Origin: Nitrospirota bacterium
GTDB taxonomy: Bacteria; Nitrospirota; Nitrospiria; Nitrospirales; Nitrospiraceae
Reading direction: 5' to 3'
Length of the DNA stretch: 64,000 nt
NCBI GenBank assembly: GCA_016219645.1
Contig: JACRLR010000007.1
Coordinates: 1 to 64,000, forward strand
Below are positions 1 to 8,373 of this stretch, piece after piece (position 1 is the first letter of the stretch; every line of letters begins with the position of its first letter). The translations under genes and the position numbers were made by a program. The notes below the pieces were generated by a model, which did not search any database, was not told where the DNA came from, and saw nothing but the letters and a program-made list of their open reading frames with translations.

Positions 1-618
1 GTATTCACCGGAGTTGACTTTGAAGCCCGTGTAATAGGTGAAGGCCGAATACAGGAGGCCAATCGAGTGAGGAAATGGAATGTCCCACAGCGGGGTCAGT
101 GTATGTCCTTCCCCCAGCCACGCCGAGGTGGTCGCCCACTCGCCAACTCCGTCCATGCACAGGACCCCTGCCCGTTCATACGGGGAAGGATAGAAGGCTG
201 AGGCCGCGTGGGACTCGTGATGTTCACCGAAGAGAAACTCCGGCAGTGCTGACTTTTCCAAGCCGTTCGAACAGGCCAGCACTTCCTTTTTCAGCAAGTT
301 ACGCAGAAAGAGCTTTTCCTTTAACCATACCGGCATCGCGGCCAGGAACGACTGAACCCCTTTGGGCGCGAACCCGACATAGGTTTCCAGCAATCGTTCA
401 AATTTGATGAGCGGCTTGTCATAGAACACGACGTATTTCAGGTCTTTGATGCCGATGCCGGCCTGGCCCAAACAATACTCAACGGCTCGACGTGGAAACC
501 CCGGGTCGTGCTTCTTTCTCGTAAATCTCTCTTCTTGGGCTGCGGCAACGATCTCGCCGTCCCGCACCAAGCACGCAGCGCTATCATGGTAGAAAGCAGA
601 AATGCCAAGTATATACAT
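1..618 (-). CDS. Carbamoyltransferase (NodU/CmcH family), 3' end outside window
   Basis: Open frame running off the left edge; 206 codons are visible. The N-terminus is typical of the NodU/TobZ carbamoyltransferase family (MYILGISAFYHDSAAC), and HHESHAASAFYPS at residues 133-145 matches the conserved metal-binding His cluster of the TsaD-like domain. The family transfers a carbamoyl group from carbamoyl phosphate to a sugar or antibiotic hydroxyl. A Shine-Dalgarno-like GAGG lies about 8 bp upstream of the ATG. It is the last visible gene of the minus-strand exopolysaccharide operon, about 180 bp after the NusG-like gene, so polymer decoration is likely (inference). The C-terminal domain is not visible. 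Confidence 0.9.
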   Translation of the reverse strand, partial: MYILGISAFYHDSAACLVRDGEIVAAAQEERFTRKKHDPGFPRRAVEYCLGQAGIGIKDLKYVVFYDKPLIKFERLLETYVGFAPKGVQSFLAAMPVWLKEKLFLRNLLKKEVLACSNGLEKSALPEFLFGEHHESHAASAFYPSPYERAGVLCMDGVGEWATTSAWLGEGHTLTPLWDIPFPHSIGLLYSAFTYYTGFKVNSGEY

Positions 619-801
619 CGGGGTTACCTCTTTCCTTACAAGCTGCCGCCATCCCGGCGTCAAACGCGGAAACTCAACTCATATTCCGAGGCACATTTCC
701 GAACGGGTACCACTATCATTGGGCACTACGACACCCGGGATCGAAACTCCGCTTATCCAGAAATGCCCTCTAACAAACCGACGCACACATCGCCAAAACC
801 T

Positions 802-1296
802 TTACATGTTTGCGACGCACTGAGATTCAAGAATCACCCGGGCCTGGAAGGAAATGGCCTTCAGAAGCAAGACCGCCCTGCTGGTCCCGTCCAATTTCTT
901 TTCAAAGACGGCTTCCAAGCCACACAATGGCCCATTGAGTATTCGCACTACCTGCCCAGGCGAAAATCTATCGTGAGGGAGTTCAGCGACCCCATCTGTG
1001 AGCTGATTCCGAATAGCATCAATGATCGACTCATCAACCATCGAAGGTCCCCCGCCGAATGTGACGATATTTCTTACCCCTCGAGCATAGGTGACCGCCC
1101 GCAATTGGTTCGACGCGTCGAACTTCGCAAAGAGATATCTTGGAAACAACGGCGATGTCGTGAGACGGTACTTGCCGTTAAGCAACTTCCGCTCCCTTAG
1201 CATTGGAAGAAATACCTCCACTCCATGGCTATCTAGGCTTGCGCGCGCAAAGGCTTCACATTGCGTTTTTGTGTGCACGGCGTACCAGGACTTCAT
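802..1296 (-). CDS. NusG/RfaH-like specialised transcription antiterminator
   Basis: 164 residues from the preferred start. The N-terminal NGN domain begins SWYAVHTKTQCEAFAR and contains PLFPRYLFAKFD. The C-terminal KOW-like part starts near FSPGQVVRILNGPLCG. Family knowledge: NusG paralogues such as RfaH, LoaP and UpxY load on RNA polymerase and promote transcription through long polysaccharide operons. A longer in-frame start exists at 1335, but AAAGGAG lies just ahead of the ATG at 1296, so I use the shorter form. Its place inside the polysaccharide operon suggests it acts on this operon (inference). The housekeeping nusG would be elsewhere. Confidence 0.88.
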   Translation of the reverse strand: MKSWYAVHTKTQCEAFARASLDSHGVEVFLPMLRERKLLNGKYRLTTSPLFPRYLFAKFDASNQLRAVTYARGVRNIVTFGGGPSMVDESIIDAIRNQLTDGVAELPHDRFSPGQVVRILNGPLCGLEAVFEKKLDGTSRAVLLLKAISFQARVILESQCVANM

Positions 1297-1335
1297 AACT
1301 CTCCTTTTTTTGAAATCTTCGTTGCTTCCACACAT

Positions 1336-2271
1336 TCACACTGGCAAGAACACCGGTTCTCGTTTTGCTACAATTTCCTCCGACTGCGCTTCCGGTCTTG
1401 TACAAATATCCCGAATAGGATCAACGACGTCATGAATCGGAGCGAAGTCAAAATCATGCAGTAACAACCTCAATCGTTGTTCCGTTTTGCCAAGATTCAT
1501 GTAGTGACGAATCTTGGAGAGCACTGGTCCATCCATACGAGGCTGTTGGGGATCGAGCTCCCAAGGGTGGAGATACATGACAAGCTGAGCTCCCTGTCTC
1601 TCAAGACTCCTCAGAAACATTTTCGATGCTGCATAGGGGAAGAGGCGAAAATATCCGCCACCCGCGACAGGCAACTGAAGACCGCAGGCGTTCATGGTTG
1701 ATGGAGACACCTCCCATATCGTGCCGGCCTCAGTCTCAATCTGATATGCACCAGCGCCTGCCATGCTACGCTCCTGCGTCCCTCGGAACCGGTTGTAGAT
1801 GCTGGAATCATAACGGTACCCTTCCTCGACCAGTACGGACAGAGCCCATTTCGTTCGAGAAGTAATTGAGAAACTCGGCGCACGGTATCCCATAACCTGC
1901 CTGCCAATGAGATCTTCCAAGATCTGCTTTGACCGCCTGATATCTTCACGAAATTGAGCAGGAGCCTGTGTGTGCACAAGTTCGTGGCCATAACCATGCG
2001 ACCCAATCTCATGACCGTGCTGCGCCAAATCTTTCACCAAGCCCGGATGGCGTTCTGCAACCCACCCAAGAACAAAAAAGGTGGCCTTCGTCGAATGCTC
2101 CGACAACAGATCGGCGATTTTCCTGGTATTGCGCTCGACCCGGCTCGCCAGGTGATCCCATTCGCGCCTTCTCGCAACCGACCAGAACGCCGCAACTTGA
2201 AAATGTTCCTCGATGTCAAACGACAGAACATGCCTCGGTTTCCCCTGAGCTATCTCTCCTGAACAGATCAC
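1336..2271 (-). CDS. XrtA/PEP-CTERM-system polysaccharide deacetylase
   Basis: 311 residues with a NodB-type polysaccharide deacetylase fold. HVLSFDIEEHFQ (residues 14-25) carries the metal-binding aspartates, ATFFVLGWVAERHP is motif 1, and HEIGSHGYGHELVH holds the metal-binding histidines. YRAPSFSIT and the MYLHPWELDPQQPR segment match the DUF3473-extended deacetylases found with exosortase A loci. Expected role: removal of acetyl groups from the exopolysaccharide in the periplasm or at the envelope. The start overlaps the stop of the upstream sugar transferase by 4 bp (ATGA), indicating translational coupling. No exosortase gene is visible here. Confidence 0.93.
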   Translation of the reverse strand: MICSGEIAQGKPRHVLSFDIEEHFQVAAFWSVARRREWDHLASRVERNTRKIADLLSEHSTKATFFVLGWVAERHPGLVKDLAQHGHEIGSHGYGHELVHTQAPAQFREDIRRSKQILEDLIGRQVMGYRAPSFSITSRTKWALSVLVEEGYRYDSSIYNRFRGTQERSMAGAGAYQIETEAGTIWEVSPSTMNACGLQLPVAGGGYFRLFPYAASKMFLRSLERQGAQLVMYLHPWELDPQQPRMDGPVLSKIRHYMNLGKTEQRLRLLLHDFDFAPIHDVVDPIRDICTRPEAQSEEIVAKREPVFLPV

Positions 2272-3248
2272 CGTGCCCCCTCTCCGAGCAGGATCACCCG
2301 AATCGTGCGAATCAAGATCGTCAGATCAAAGTGGAATGACAAATTTTTTACATAAAATAGATCGTATTGCAGTTTCATATGAGAATCTTCTTGCGATGCT
2401 CCATATCGAAACTTCACCTGTGCCCACCCGGTGATGCCGGGTCGTACCGTATGTCGAATGTCGTAGTACGGGATCTGCGTGCGTAATGTCTCGACAAACA
2501 CCGGCCGTTCGGGTCTTGGCCCCACGAGACTCATCTCGCCCTTCAGCACATTGACAAGCTGAGGCAACTCGTCAATCCGCGCTTTCCTGAGCCACCGACC
2601 GACCCGGGAGATCCTGGGGTCATTCATTTCAGCGCATCGAGGTCCATGCTTTTCCGCGTCCAGATGCATCGACCGAAACTTCCAGATCAGGTACGGTTGC
2701 CCGCGGAGCCCCACTCGCGTTTGGCGATAAAATATAGGACCCGGTGTGTCGACTCGAATGAGCGCGGCGACGAGGATGAAAAGAGGGATCAACACCACTA
2801 ACCCCACGGCTGATATCACCAGATCAAGGAACCTCTTGCTTATCCGTGATATGAGGCGGCGGCGAAATCCCTCCGAGAAAATGAGTGCGCTCGGATGAAG
2901 CGAGTCGACCGAGATACGCCCGGCTGCCTCTTCGAAAAGGTGATGGCCGTCGAGAACGTCCAATCCCATGACCTTACAATCGAGAAGCGCCTGGACCGGC
3001 AGTACAGAACGGCGATCCTCCATGCAAACCACGATGGTATCCACGTGATGCTTTTCGACTAATTGAGCCAATTGATCATATGTCCCGATAATGCCGGGAT
3101 TCACAAGCCGTTCCCCTATTCGCTCTGATTTCCCGTCCAGAAATCCGACGACCTTAACCAGCCGCAGGTCCGACATAATGATGCGGCATAGTCCGACAGC
3201 CGACGGCCCTGTCCCAAGGATAAGGAGCTGCTTCGTTAAACCGTACAT
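2268..3248 (-). CDS. Undecaprenyl-phosphate sugar phosphotransferase, EpsB-like, lacking the N-terminal membrane domain
   Basis: 326 residues. A Rossmann-like CoA-binding segment (LLILGTGPSAVGLCR) starts almost at residue 7. Then comes one membrane hairpin near 140-165 and the bacterial sugar transferase domain with KFRSMHLDAEK, RKARIDELPQLVNVLKGEMS, LVGPRPERP and GITGWAQVKFRYG. This matches the PEP-CTERM-associated EpsB_2 type that starts polymer assembly by moving a sugar phosphate to undecaprenyl phosphate. Family members are usually about 460 residues, with four or five N-terminal membrane helices that are missing here. I see no remnant in the 136 bp upstream. Core catalytic motifs are intact. 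Confidence 0.9.
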   Translation of the reverse strand: MYGLTKQLLILGTGPSAVGLCRIIMSDLRLVKVVGFLDGKSERIGERLVNPGIIGTYDQLAQLVEKHHVDTIVVCMEDRRSVLPVQALLDCKVMGLDVLDGHHLFEEAAGRISVDSLHPSALIFSEGFRRRLISRISKRFLDLVISAVGLVVLIPLFILVAALIRVDTPGPIFYRQTRVGLRGQPYLIWKFRSMHLDAEKHGPRCAEMNDPRISRVGRWLRKARIDELPQLVNVLKGEMSLVGPRPERPVFVETLRTQIPYYDIRHTVRPGITGWAQVKFRYGASQEDSHMKLQYDLFYVKNLSFHFDLTILIRTIRVILLGEGAR

Positions 3249-3384
3249 AACAGTCGATCACTTTCTCCGTTCATATTGCGATGAGTCACCTGCTTGTGAC
3301 TCCCGTAGCCCTGTGCCGACGTACGTCAACTGATCCAGCCGATCACCGAAGCCTGGCCGGATCAGACGTCGCTGCGCTCGTCCC

Positions 3385-5775
3385 TTATGCGATGCCCCCG
3401 GCATGGGTATTCGACGACGATTGCTGCGGACGCATTTGACTGCCTTCACTTATGTAAGCTGCTGCGTAGGTGAAATACGGCGCATACTCCATTTCCACCT
3501 GCGTCAAGATGATGGCTGCGGCACCAGGAATCTCACCAATCGTCCCCAATGCCTTCTTGGCAACATCCTGACTTGTTCCGCTGGCGCGAACTACGAATGT
3601 CATCATGTCCGCCATGCCGCTGAGGATGTTCACGTCCGCCAATGGCATCACCGGAGGCCCGTCCAAAATCACATAGTCGTAGCGTGTCTTGAGCTCCGGC
3701 AATATTTTCTTCACGTACTGAATGCCCGATAGGCCTACGGGCCGGACCGTGGGAGATCCCGATGACAAGACCCAGAGCGGCACACCGTCACACTGACGGA
3801 TACAGTTCTCAAGAATCTCACTCCCATGAAGCACATCGCCCAAGCCAGGCCCTGCAGAAAACTCCATATACTCGTGCACCATCGGGCGTTTAAAATCGCA
3901 ATCGATCAGCAACGTGGACTTGCCGAGATCATGGGCAAGAATATAGGCGAGATTGACTGCCGTCGTGGTCTTGCCTTCGCCCATCACACTGCTGGTGACA
4001 AGCGTCACCACATTTTTGGTTTCAGTGGTCATGAGAATTAATCGTGTGGCCGCCACTCGGTACTGCTCAACCATCAACGAGGCGGGCCCCCACTTCGCGA
4101 TCAAATGGAATTTCGGCGGTAGGCCACCGCCGGAATTCAGAGACCCCCTCTTGCTGTAGGTGAATCTGGCGCCACGCTTTGGAAGCCCAAGGTAGGATGG
4201 GGCATCGCCGACGGCACCTATGGGCATGACGGGACCGGCCAGCAATGCACGTGACTGCACCATGCCGATTCCACTCATCGCACTCGAAAAGGAAGGAATA
4301 GAGGCGATCACGGGAAGGCCGAGGTAATCTTCAGCTTCCTCAGGTCGGCGGAACCCGATTTTCATCATTTCCATTCCAGTGGCCGAGCCGAACCCGAGAA
4401 GACAGCCCACCGCAAGGCCACCAAGTAGAAAATGCAATAGCGTCGGCGGTTCTTGCACCTCTGGGTAGTTGGCAGGCTCGATGATCCGATACTGTTCACC
4501 GAACTGCCGATTCTCATAGTTCTCTAAAATTCTGGCATTCGTGCGCTTATCCAGAAGAGATTGATAGCCTTTTTGCATATTCTCATAGTCTCTGAGCAGC
4601 ACGGCTAACCCCTGTTCCGTAATGGGCATGCGCTGGATACGCGCCTCAAGCTCGTTGATCTGCCGACTAACATGGGCATGCTTTTCCTTCAGAAAACTTA
4701 TTTCGCTTTTCACTTCGCTACGCTCTTTCATCAGCTCTCGCACATACGGATCGGTTGGCCTGTGGGCGACCCCGCCATTGCCCCCGACTTTCCCTGCGGC
4801 CGGCTCAGCCACAGTAGGCTGACTCACATCACCATGTGGCGCTGACTCCAACCTACGGATCTCTTCCTTCAGATACACCGCGTCCGGATAGTTGTCCTTG
4901 TATGTGCCAAGAAGTTCGTTCAACTTTTGTTTCAGTTCCCGAAGTCGTATGGCCTGTAAATCAATCGGCCTGGCATCTCCCCCCCGTCCTTCCCGAGCAA
5001 ATGGAACGATTACAGCCGGGCCAAGATCAGATGCTTCCTTGATCGACTTTTCTAGCCCGGCAAGCTGCTCTTCCTTCTTATTTAATGCTTCAGATGAATT
5101 TGTGAGGTCAGTCTGTAATCGGTCGATGGTGCGCAGATTGGCCTCCATCTGCTGCGGCAGTTCTCCCATATGAATTCTTTTGAAATCCGAGATCGCACGT
5201 TCTTTGGCGTCAAGCTCTCCTTTTACCCGTTCAAGCTCAATGGAGAGAAATTGCGTGGTGGTTTCCACGATGCCCTCACGGCGCTTCAGGCTGTCCTCAT
5301 GCAGCTTGGTAGCCAATAGAGCCGCCACCGCTTGAGCCATGAAGGGGTCTGGATTGACGTACGATACCGCCACCCCCACACCGTCTTTCGGCTTGCCAAA
5401 TGTCACAGCCTTGCGAAGTCTTTTCATCAGCTGGTCAGGAGATACTGTCTCTGCATCGGGGTACGGCTTCAGCGTCTCAAGAACCGGCACGAGAATGGAC
5501 TTGTTCGTAAGTCCCATTGCGATCTGCTGCATAACCACACCCGTTGGGTCCTCGTTGTACCGTCCCTCTGGTCCTTGCGATAACCCCTTGACGTACTCTT
5601 TCGCAATCCTCGGGTTATCAATCGTCATGACGACAGTCGACTTGAAAGTCTTCGGAAAGAATTTCCACGCCACATATCCCAACGCCACGCACAAAACCAT
5701 GCTGGCGAGGATCCACCACTTTCGCTTGAATGACACTCTAAGGAGATCTTCTGGAGTGATCGTTTGAATCGTCAT
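3385..5775 (-). CDS. Polysaccharide chain-length determinant fused to BY-kinase (Wzc/GumC-like)
   Basis: 796 residues. It has an N-terminal Wzz domain with a membrane segment near residues 18-40, a long coiled-coil periplasmic part (about 170-400), a second membrane segment near 440-465, then a cytoplasmic ATPase. Walker A is SVMGEGKTTTAVNLA near residues 592-606, followed by Walker A' LLIDCDFKRP and Walker B YDYVILDGPPVMPLADVN. The tail has a small Tyr cluster (YAPYFTYAAAY) that may be autophosphorylated. Role: controls export and length of the polymer together with the outer-membrane export proteins encoded just upstream. Many PEP-CTERM loci split these two halves into separate genes; here they are fused. 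Confidence 0.95.
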   Translation of the reverse strand: MTIQTITPEDLLRVSFKRKWWILASMVLCVALGYVAWKFFPKTFKSTVVMTIDNPRIAKEYVKGLSQGPEGRYNEDPTGVVMQQIAMGLTNKSILVPVLETLKPYPDAETVSPDQLMKRLRKAVTFGKPKDGVGVAVSYVNPDPFMAQAVAALLATKLHEDSLKRREGIVETTTQFLSIELERVKGELDAKERAISDFKRIHMGELPQQMEANLRTIDRLQTDLTNSSEALNKKEEQLAGLEKSIKEASDLGPAVIVPFAREGRGGDARPIDLQAIRLRELKQKLNELLGTYKDNYPDAVYLKEEIRRLESAPHGDVSQPTVAEPAAGKVGGNGGVAHRPTDPYVRELMKERSEVKSEISFLKEKHAHVSRQINELEARIQRMPITEQGLAVLLRDYENMQKGYQSLLDKRTNARILENYENRQFGEQYRIIEPANYPEVQEPPTLLHFLLGGLAVGCLLGFGSATGMEMMKIGFRRPEEAEDYLGLPVIASIPSFSSAMSGIGMVQSRALLAGPVMPIGAVGDAPSYLGLPKRGARFTYSKRGSLNSGGGLPPKFHLIAKWGPASLMVEQYRVAATRLILMTTETKNVVTLVTSSVMGEGKTTTAVNLAYILAHDLGKSTLLIDCDFKRPMVHEYMEFSAGPGLGDVLHGSEILENCIRQCDGVPLWVLSSGSPTVRPVGLSGIQYVKKILPELKTRYDYVILDGPPVMPLADVNILSGMADMMTFVVRASGTSQDVAKKALGTIGEIPGAAAIILTQVEMEYAPYFTYAAAYISEGSQMRPQQSSSNTHAGGIA

Positions 5776-5851
5776 GGGTAATCCCTATGCTGGTGAACTA
5801 AGAGGCCTGGGCCAGGCTCAGCTGGACCAGATGGCGTTCGATCAGGAACTC

Positions 5852-6013
5852 CTACCCCCCGAACGACTGATTAGTATGCGAATAACTACAGGTCGGGCCT
5901 CCCATGCCGCCCCCCGCGCCCCCGATCCTCTGCGCCTCGCTGACGGCCACCACCCCGAGCGAACTTGCCAGGACTATCCCTGCCAGAAGGAGATGTCCCG
6001 CCCTGTCGGCCAC
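5852..6013 (-). CDS. Small secreted Gly-rich protein in the exopolysaccharide operon
   Basis: 53 codons from GTG to TAG. The translation starts with a basic residue and a hydrophobic stretch (GHLLLAGIVLASSLGVVAVS) with a plausible signal-peptidase site after SEA. A Gly-rich mature part follows (GGAGGGMGGPTC), ending in HTNQSFGG. The GTG directly follows the TAG stop of the export lipoprotein and is in the same frame, so either coupled re-initiation or read-through would make it. The next gene starts 76 bp downstream. I do not recognise a family. The signal-peptide pattern and operon position are the support; without homologues it remains a prediction. Confidence 0.55.
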   Translation of the reverse strand: MADRAGHLLLAGIVLASSLGVVAVSEAQRIGGAGGGMGGPTCSYSHTNQSFGG

Positions 6014-6613
6014 CTACGGCACCACGATGACATCGCCTGACCTGAGATAAAAATTGCCGACAGCGGCATGACCCTTCACGATATCGTCATAGTGAACCGG
6101 AATCTCGATCTGATGTTTCACGCTGGCCCCCTCTGACGTCGCACGCAGGACCTTAATCTGGTTTTTCTTGGCAAAGGGCGTAAACCCGCCGCCCAGCGAA
6201 ATACCTTGCATGACGTTGGCATATGACTTCAGAGAATACTTGCCAGGCTTCGGCACCTCCCCCAATACATAGATGAAATAGCTATTCACTTCTTTCAGCT
6301 GGACGGACACAATGGGAGATGCCATGTACTCTGTTAATCGATCGGCAATGCGCTTCGCGAGGCTATTAGCCGTCAGATTCGCAGCGGGCACATCGCCGAT
6401 CAACGGCATCGAGATCATGCCATCTGGACGAATCGCCACTTCTCGAGAAAGATCCTGGTTTTTCCAGACCGTCACGACCAGCACGTCTTCCGGGCCCAAG
6501 AGAAACTCACTGGGCGCAACCATATCGACTTTGTAATTCACCTGCTCTTCTACGCAGCCGGCCGCGCCGCAGGCTAGTAGCACAACGAGGAAGCAACTTG
6601 TAACGAAACGCAT
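6014..6613 (-). CDS. Outer-membrane polysaccharide export lipoprotein (Wza/KpsD-like)
   Basis: 199 residues. It begins with a lipoprotein signal (MRFVTSCFLVVLLACGAAGC; the lipidated Cys is either in LLAC or AAGC). The Poly_export domain contains YKVDMVAPSEFLLGPEDVL, VRPDGMISMPLIGDV-type motifs, and a SLBB segment around GEVPKPGKYSL. Role: forms the outer-membrane exit channel for the polymer. The frame can be extended to a TTG at 6631, but AAGGAGG sits 6 bp before the ATG at 6613, so that is the start. It is a paralogue of the gene immediately upstream, sharing PEDVLxxTVWKN, LIGDV and YDDIV motifs. Confidence 0.92.
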   Translation of the reverse strand: MRFVTSCFLVVLLACGAAGCVEEQVNYKVDMVAPSEFLLGPEDVLVVTVWKNQDLSREVAIRPDGMISMPLIGDVPAANLTANSLAKRIADRLTEYMASPIVSVQLKEVNSYFIYVLGEVPKPGKYSLKSYANVMQGISLGGGFTPFAKKNQIKVLRATSEGASVKHQIEIPVHYDDIVKGHAAVGNFYLRSGDVIVVP

Positions 6614-6692
6614 CAGATTCCTCCTTCTCAAGAGACCCTGTCAGCTATTTCCTATCCCCGACTGGTTCAGCTGAACATGTACTAGAGCGCCA

Positions 6693-7349
6693 CTACTGGC
6701 CTGGGATAACCACCATCGATTCAGACGGCACGACGATCGTATCGCCAGGCTTCAGTTCAATGTTCTGACCAGTTCCATCCCGCAAGACAATGTCGTCATA
6801 ACTTGCCTTGATTTTCATCAACGGTTCCCCATCCTTGGCAAAACGGAAAATGACGATCTTGTTCCTGGACGCCACAGGGGTAAGCCCGCTCGCCAGCGTG
6901 ATGGCCTGAAGCAAGGTCGTCTTACTCTTCAACGGATAGCGACCAGGCTTAGCCACTTCACCCAACACAAAAATGGCATAGCTATTCACCTCTTTCACTA
7001 CAATAGATACCGTAGGATTTTCCATGTATGACTTCAACCGAGTAGAAATTTCCTCGGTCAATTGCGCGCTGGTTCGGCTGACCGCGGCCACGTCCCCGAT
7101 CAATGGCAAAGAAATTTTTCCATCGGGGCGCACTTGCACCGTCTTAGAAAGATCCAAGTTTTTCCACACGGTGATGTCCAGCACGTCTTCCGGTCCAATG
7201 ATGTAGTCTGTCGTCACGATCAGCGACGACTTCTCGTGTGAGGAATCACGGGTCGGATTTACGACAGGTGCTGTCGATTGCCCCAACGCCGGCGTAGCCA
7301 GCACGGCTGCCAGACCCATTATTGAAAGAGCACGCATCCCGATAATCAT
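6693..7349 (-). CDS. Periplasmic polysaccharide export protein, paralogue of the next gene
   Basis: 218 residues from the preferred start. An N-terminal signal peptide ends near LATPALGQ. A Poly_export domain follows (YIIGPEDVLDITVWKN, VRPDGKISLPLIGDVA), then an SLBB-like segment (LGEVAKPGRYPL) and a C-terminal GDTIVVPSE. Unlike the next gene it lacks a convincing lipobox. Longer in-frame starts reach 7409, but they place polar residues ahead of the signal peptide; the chosen ATG has AAGGCGG upstream. This is the first gene of the minus-strand exopolysaccharide operon. Two adjacent export paralogues suggest duplication, perhaps with one lipidated and one soluble partner (inference). Confidence 0.9.
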   Translation of the reverse strand: MIIGMRALSIMGLAAVLATPALGQSTAPVVNPTRDSSHEKSSLIVTTDYIIGPEDVLDITVWKNLDLSKTVQVRPDGKISLPLIGDVAAVSRTSAQLTEEISTRLKSYMENPTVSIVVKEVNSYAIFVLGEVAKPGRYPLKSKTTLLQAITLASGLTPVASRNKIVIFRFAKDGEPLMKIKASYDDIVLRDGTGQNIELKPGDTIVVPSESMVVIPGQ

Positions 7350-7463
7350 GAGCACCGCCTTGTGATTCAGTTCACATCTTCCGTTTTGCCAAGATACCTG
7401 CATCGCCATTCCGTTCCGCAGTCCATATATAGCGTGGGGCGGTCATGAAGAATATTCCCTCTC

Positions 7464-7482
7464 CGAGGGGTATCCCCCTCAG
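7464..7482. promoter_or_regulatory. GC-rich dyad (copy 1) in the exopolysaccharide leader
   Basis: GAGGGGTATCCCCCTC forms a compact stem with a three-base loop and is followed by AGAAG. A second, inverted copy lies about 200 bp away. It could be an operator or an RNA hairpin in the operon leader; no known binding motif is recognised. Confidence 0.35.
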
Positions 7483-7661
7483 AAGTTGCCGGGAGTCTCC
7501 TTCATCCGACTCGGTGCCATCACATCCGCTAGAGTCCGTCATCTAGAGCAAGCGCGCCCCCCATCGCGGCTAACATTTTCAGAGTCACCTCAAATCCAGG
7601 CCGGATAGGTGCCCGCAAGTTCTGCGCGTGCGTCTTGAGCGTATGAACACTCTATGGCTTC

Positions 7662-7690
7662 CCCTTCTGGGGGGGCTACCCCCTACAAAG
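7662..7690. promoter_or_regulatory. GC-rich dyad (copy 2, inverted)
   Basis: The core GGGGGGGCTACCCCCT is, on the minus strand, close to copy 1 at 7464-7482, including the flanking CAGAAG. The two copies face each other. The function is unknown. Confidence 0.35.
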
Positions 7691-8186
7691 TAGGACTCTC
7701 CACTAGGCGCCGGACATCTCCTTTCATTTTAAGAACAGCGCGTCTTGATGCTCATTAGACGTCGCGATCTTTAAAATGAATCAGGAGACCCGAAGTCCGT
7801 TGAACTCTGAACAATGAATTACGCGCAGAGGCTTCCGCGTTTCCCGTAACCAAAGACGCCTCTGTGCAGAGTGGCCTGCAGCAGGGGACAGGCTAAGGCA
7901 GGATGGAAGGCACTCTTTGGCAAGCCGGCTCACAGGCAGCATCGCTGGAGGGGTAATGTCTGCCCTAACTATTATTGAGGGACCTTGCGCTGCAGAAGGA
8001 AGCGCGCATGAGGAGGTATTGCACTCAAACCTTAGCCGGGTATGGTGTCACGTGCTGAGAGGGGTTGAGCCGGTATGTCGCGTATTCTGGGGTCAATCAC
8101 AACCGAACAAGACGAGCCGCTCAAATCCTCCACAACCTTGCTGACTACGTTGGTTGCAGTGCCCTCGCGGGCTTATCCACGAATCA

Positions 8187-8273
8187 CTACGATGCAACCA
8201 TCCCTATGCTCATCGCCCAGAGCCCGATGAACAACACCATCGAGACTCCTACGTACAACATGGCATCGATCAT
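8187..8273 (-). CDS. Predicted 28-residue single-pass membrane peptide
   Basis: ATG to TAG, 28 codons. After MIDAM nearly all residues are hydrophobic (LYVGVSMVLFIGLWAMSIGM), giving one membrane helix. A good ribosome-binding sequence, GAAGGGG, lies 6 bp before the ATG. It sits between the PilZ-like gene and the exopolysaccharide leader on the same strand as both. No family is recognised. At this length chance is a real alternative; the ribosome-binding site plus the clean helix are the only support. Confidence 0.35.
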   Translation of the reverse strand: MIDAMLYVGVSMVLFIGLWAMSIGMVAS

Positions 8274-8373
8274 GGTGTTCCCCTTCCAACTTTGCGAGCG
8301 TGGCGCCTTGACCTTCAAGAAATGGCCGGGATTTTCACGAGCATGACAAATAGCCTTGTTGTCGGCTCCTGCC

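Larger units (their letters stand above)
7350..8186. other. Long leader/intergenic region upstream of the exopolysaccharide operon
   Basis: About 840 bp without a convincing larger gene; the open frames on the plus strand read as non-coding. It contains two similar GC-rich dyads in opposite orientation (near 7464-7482 and 7666-7688), each with a core like AGGGGTATCCCCCT. Such a long leader would fit regulation of the exopolysaccharide operon, including loading of the NusG-like factor (inference). I find no clear sigma-70 or sigma-54 promoter by eye. Confidence 0.4.

Noticed and set aside
75-1464. Plus-strand open frames over the carbamoyltransferase, NusG-like and deacetylase genes
   Set aside because: They are antisense to genes with clear family motifs, and their translations look random.
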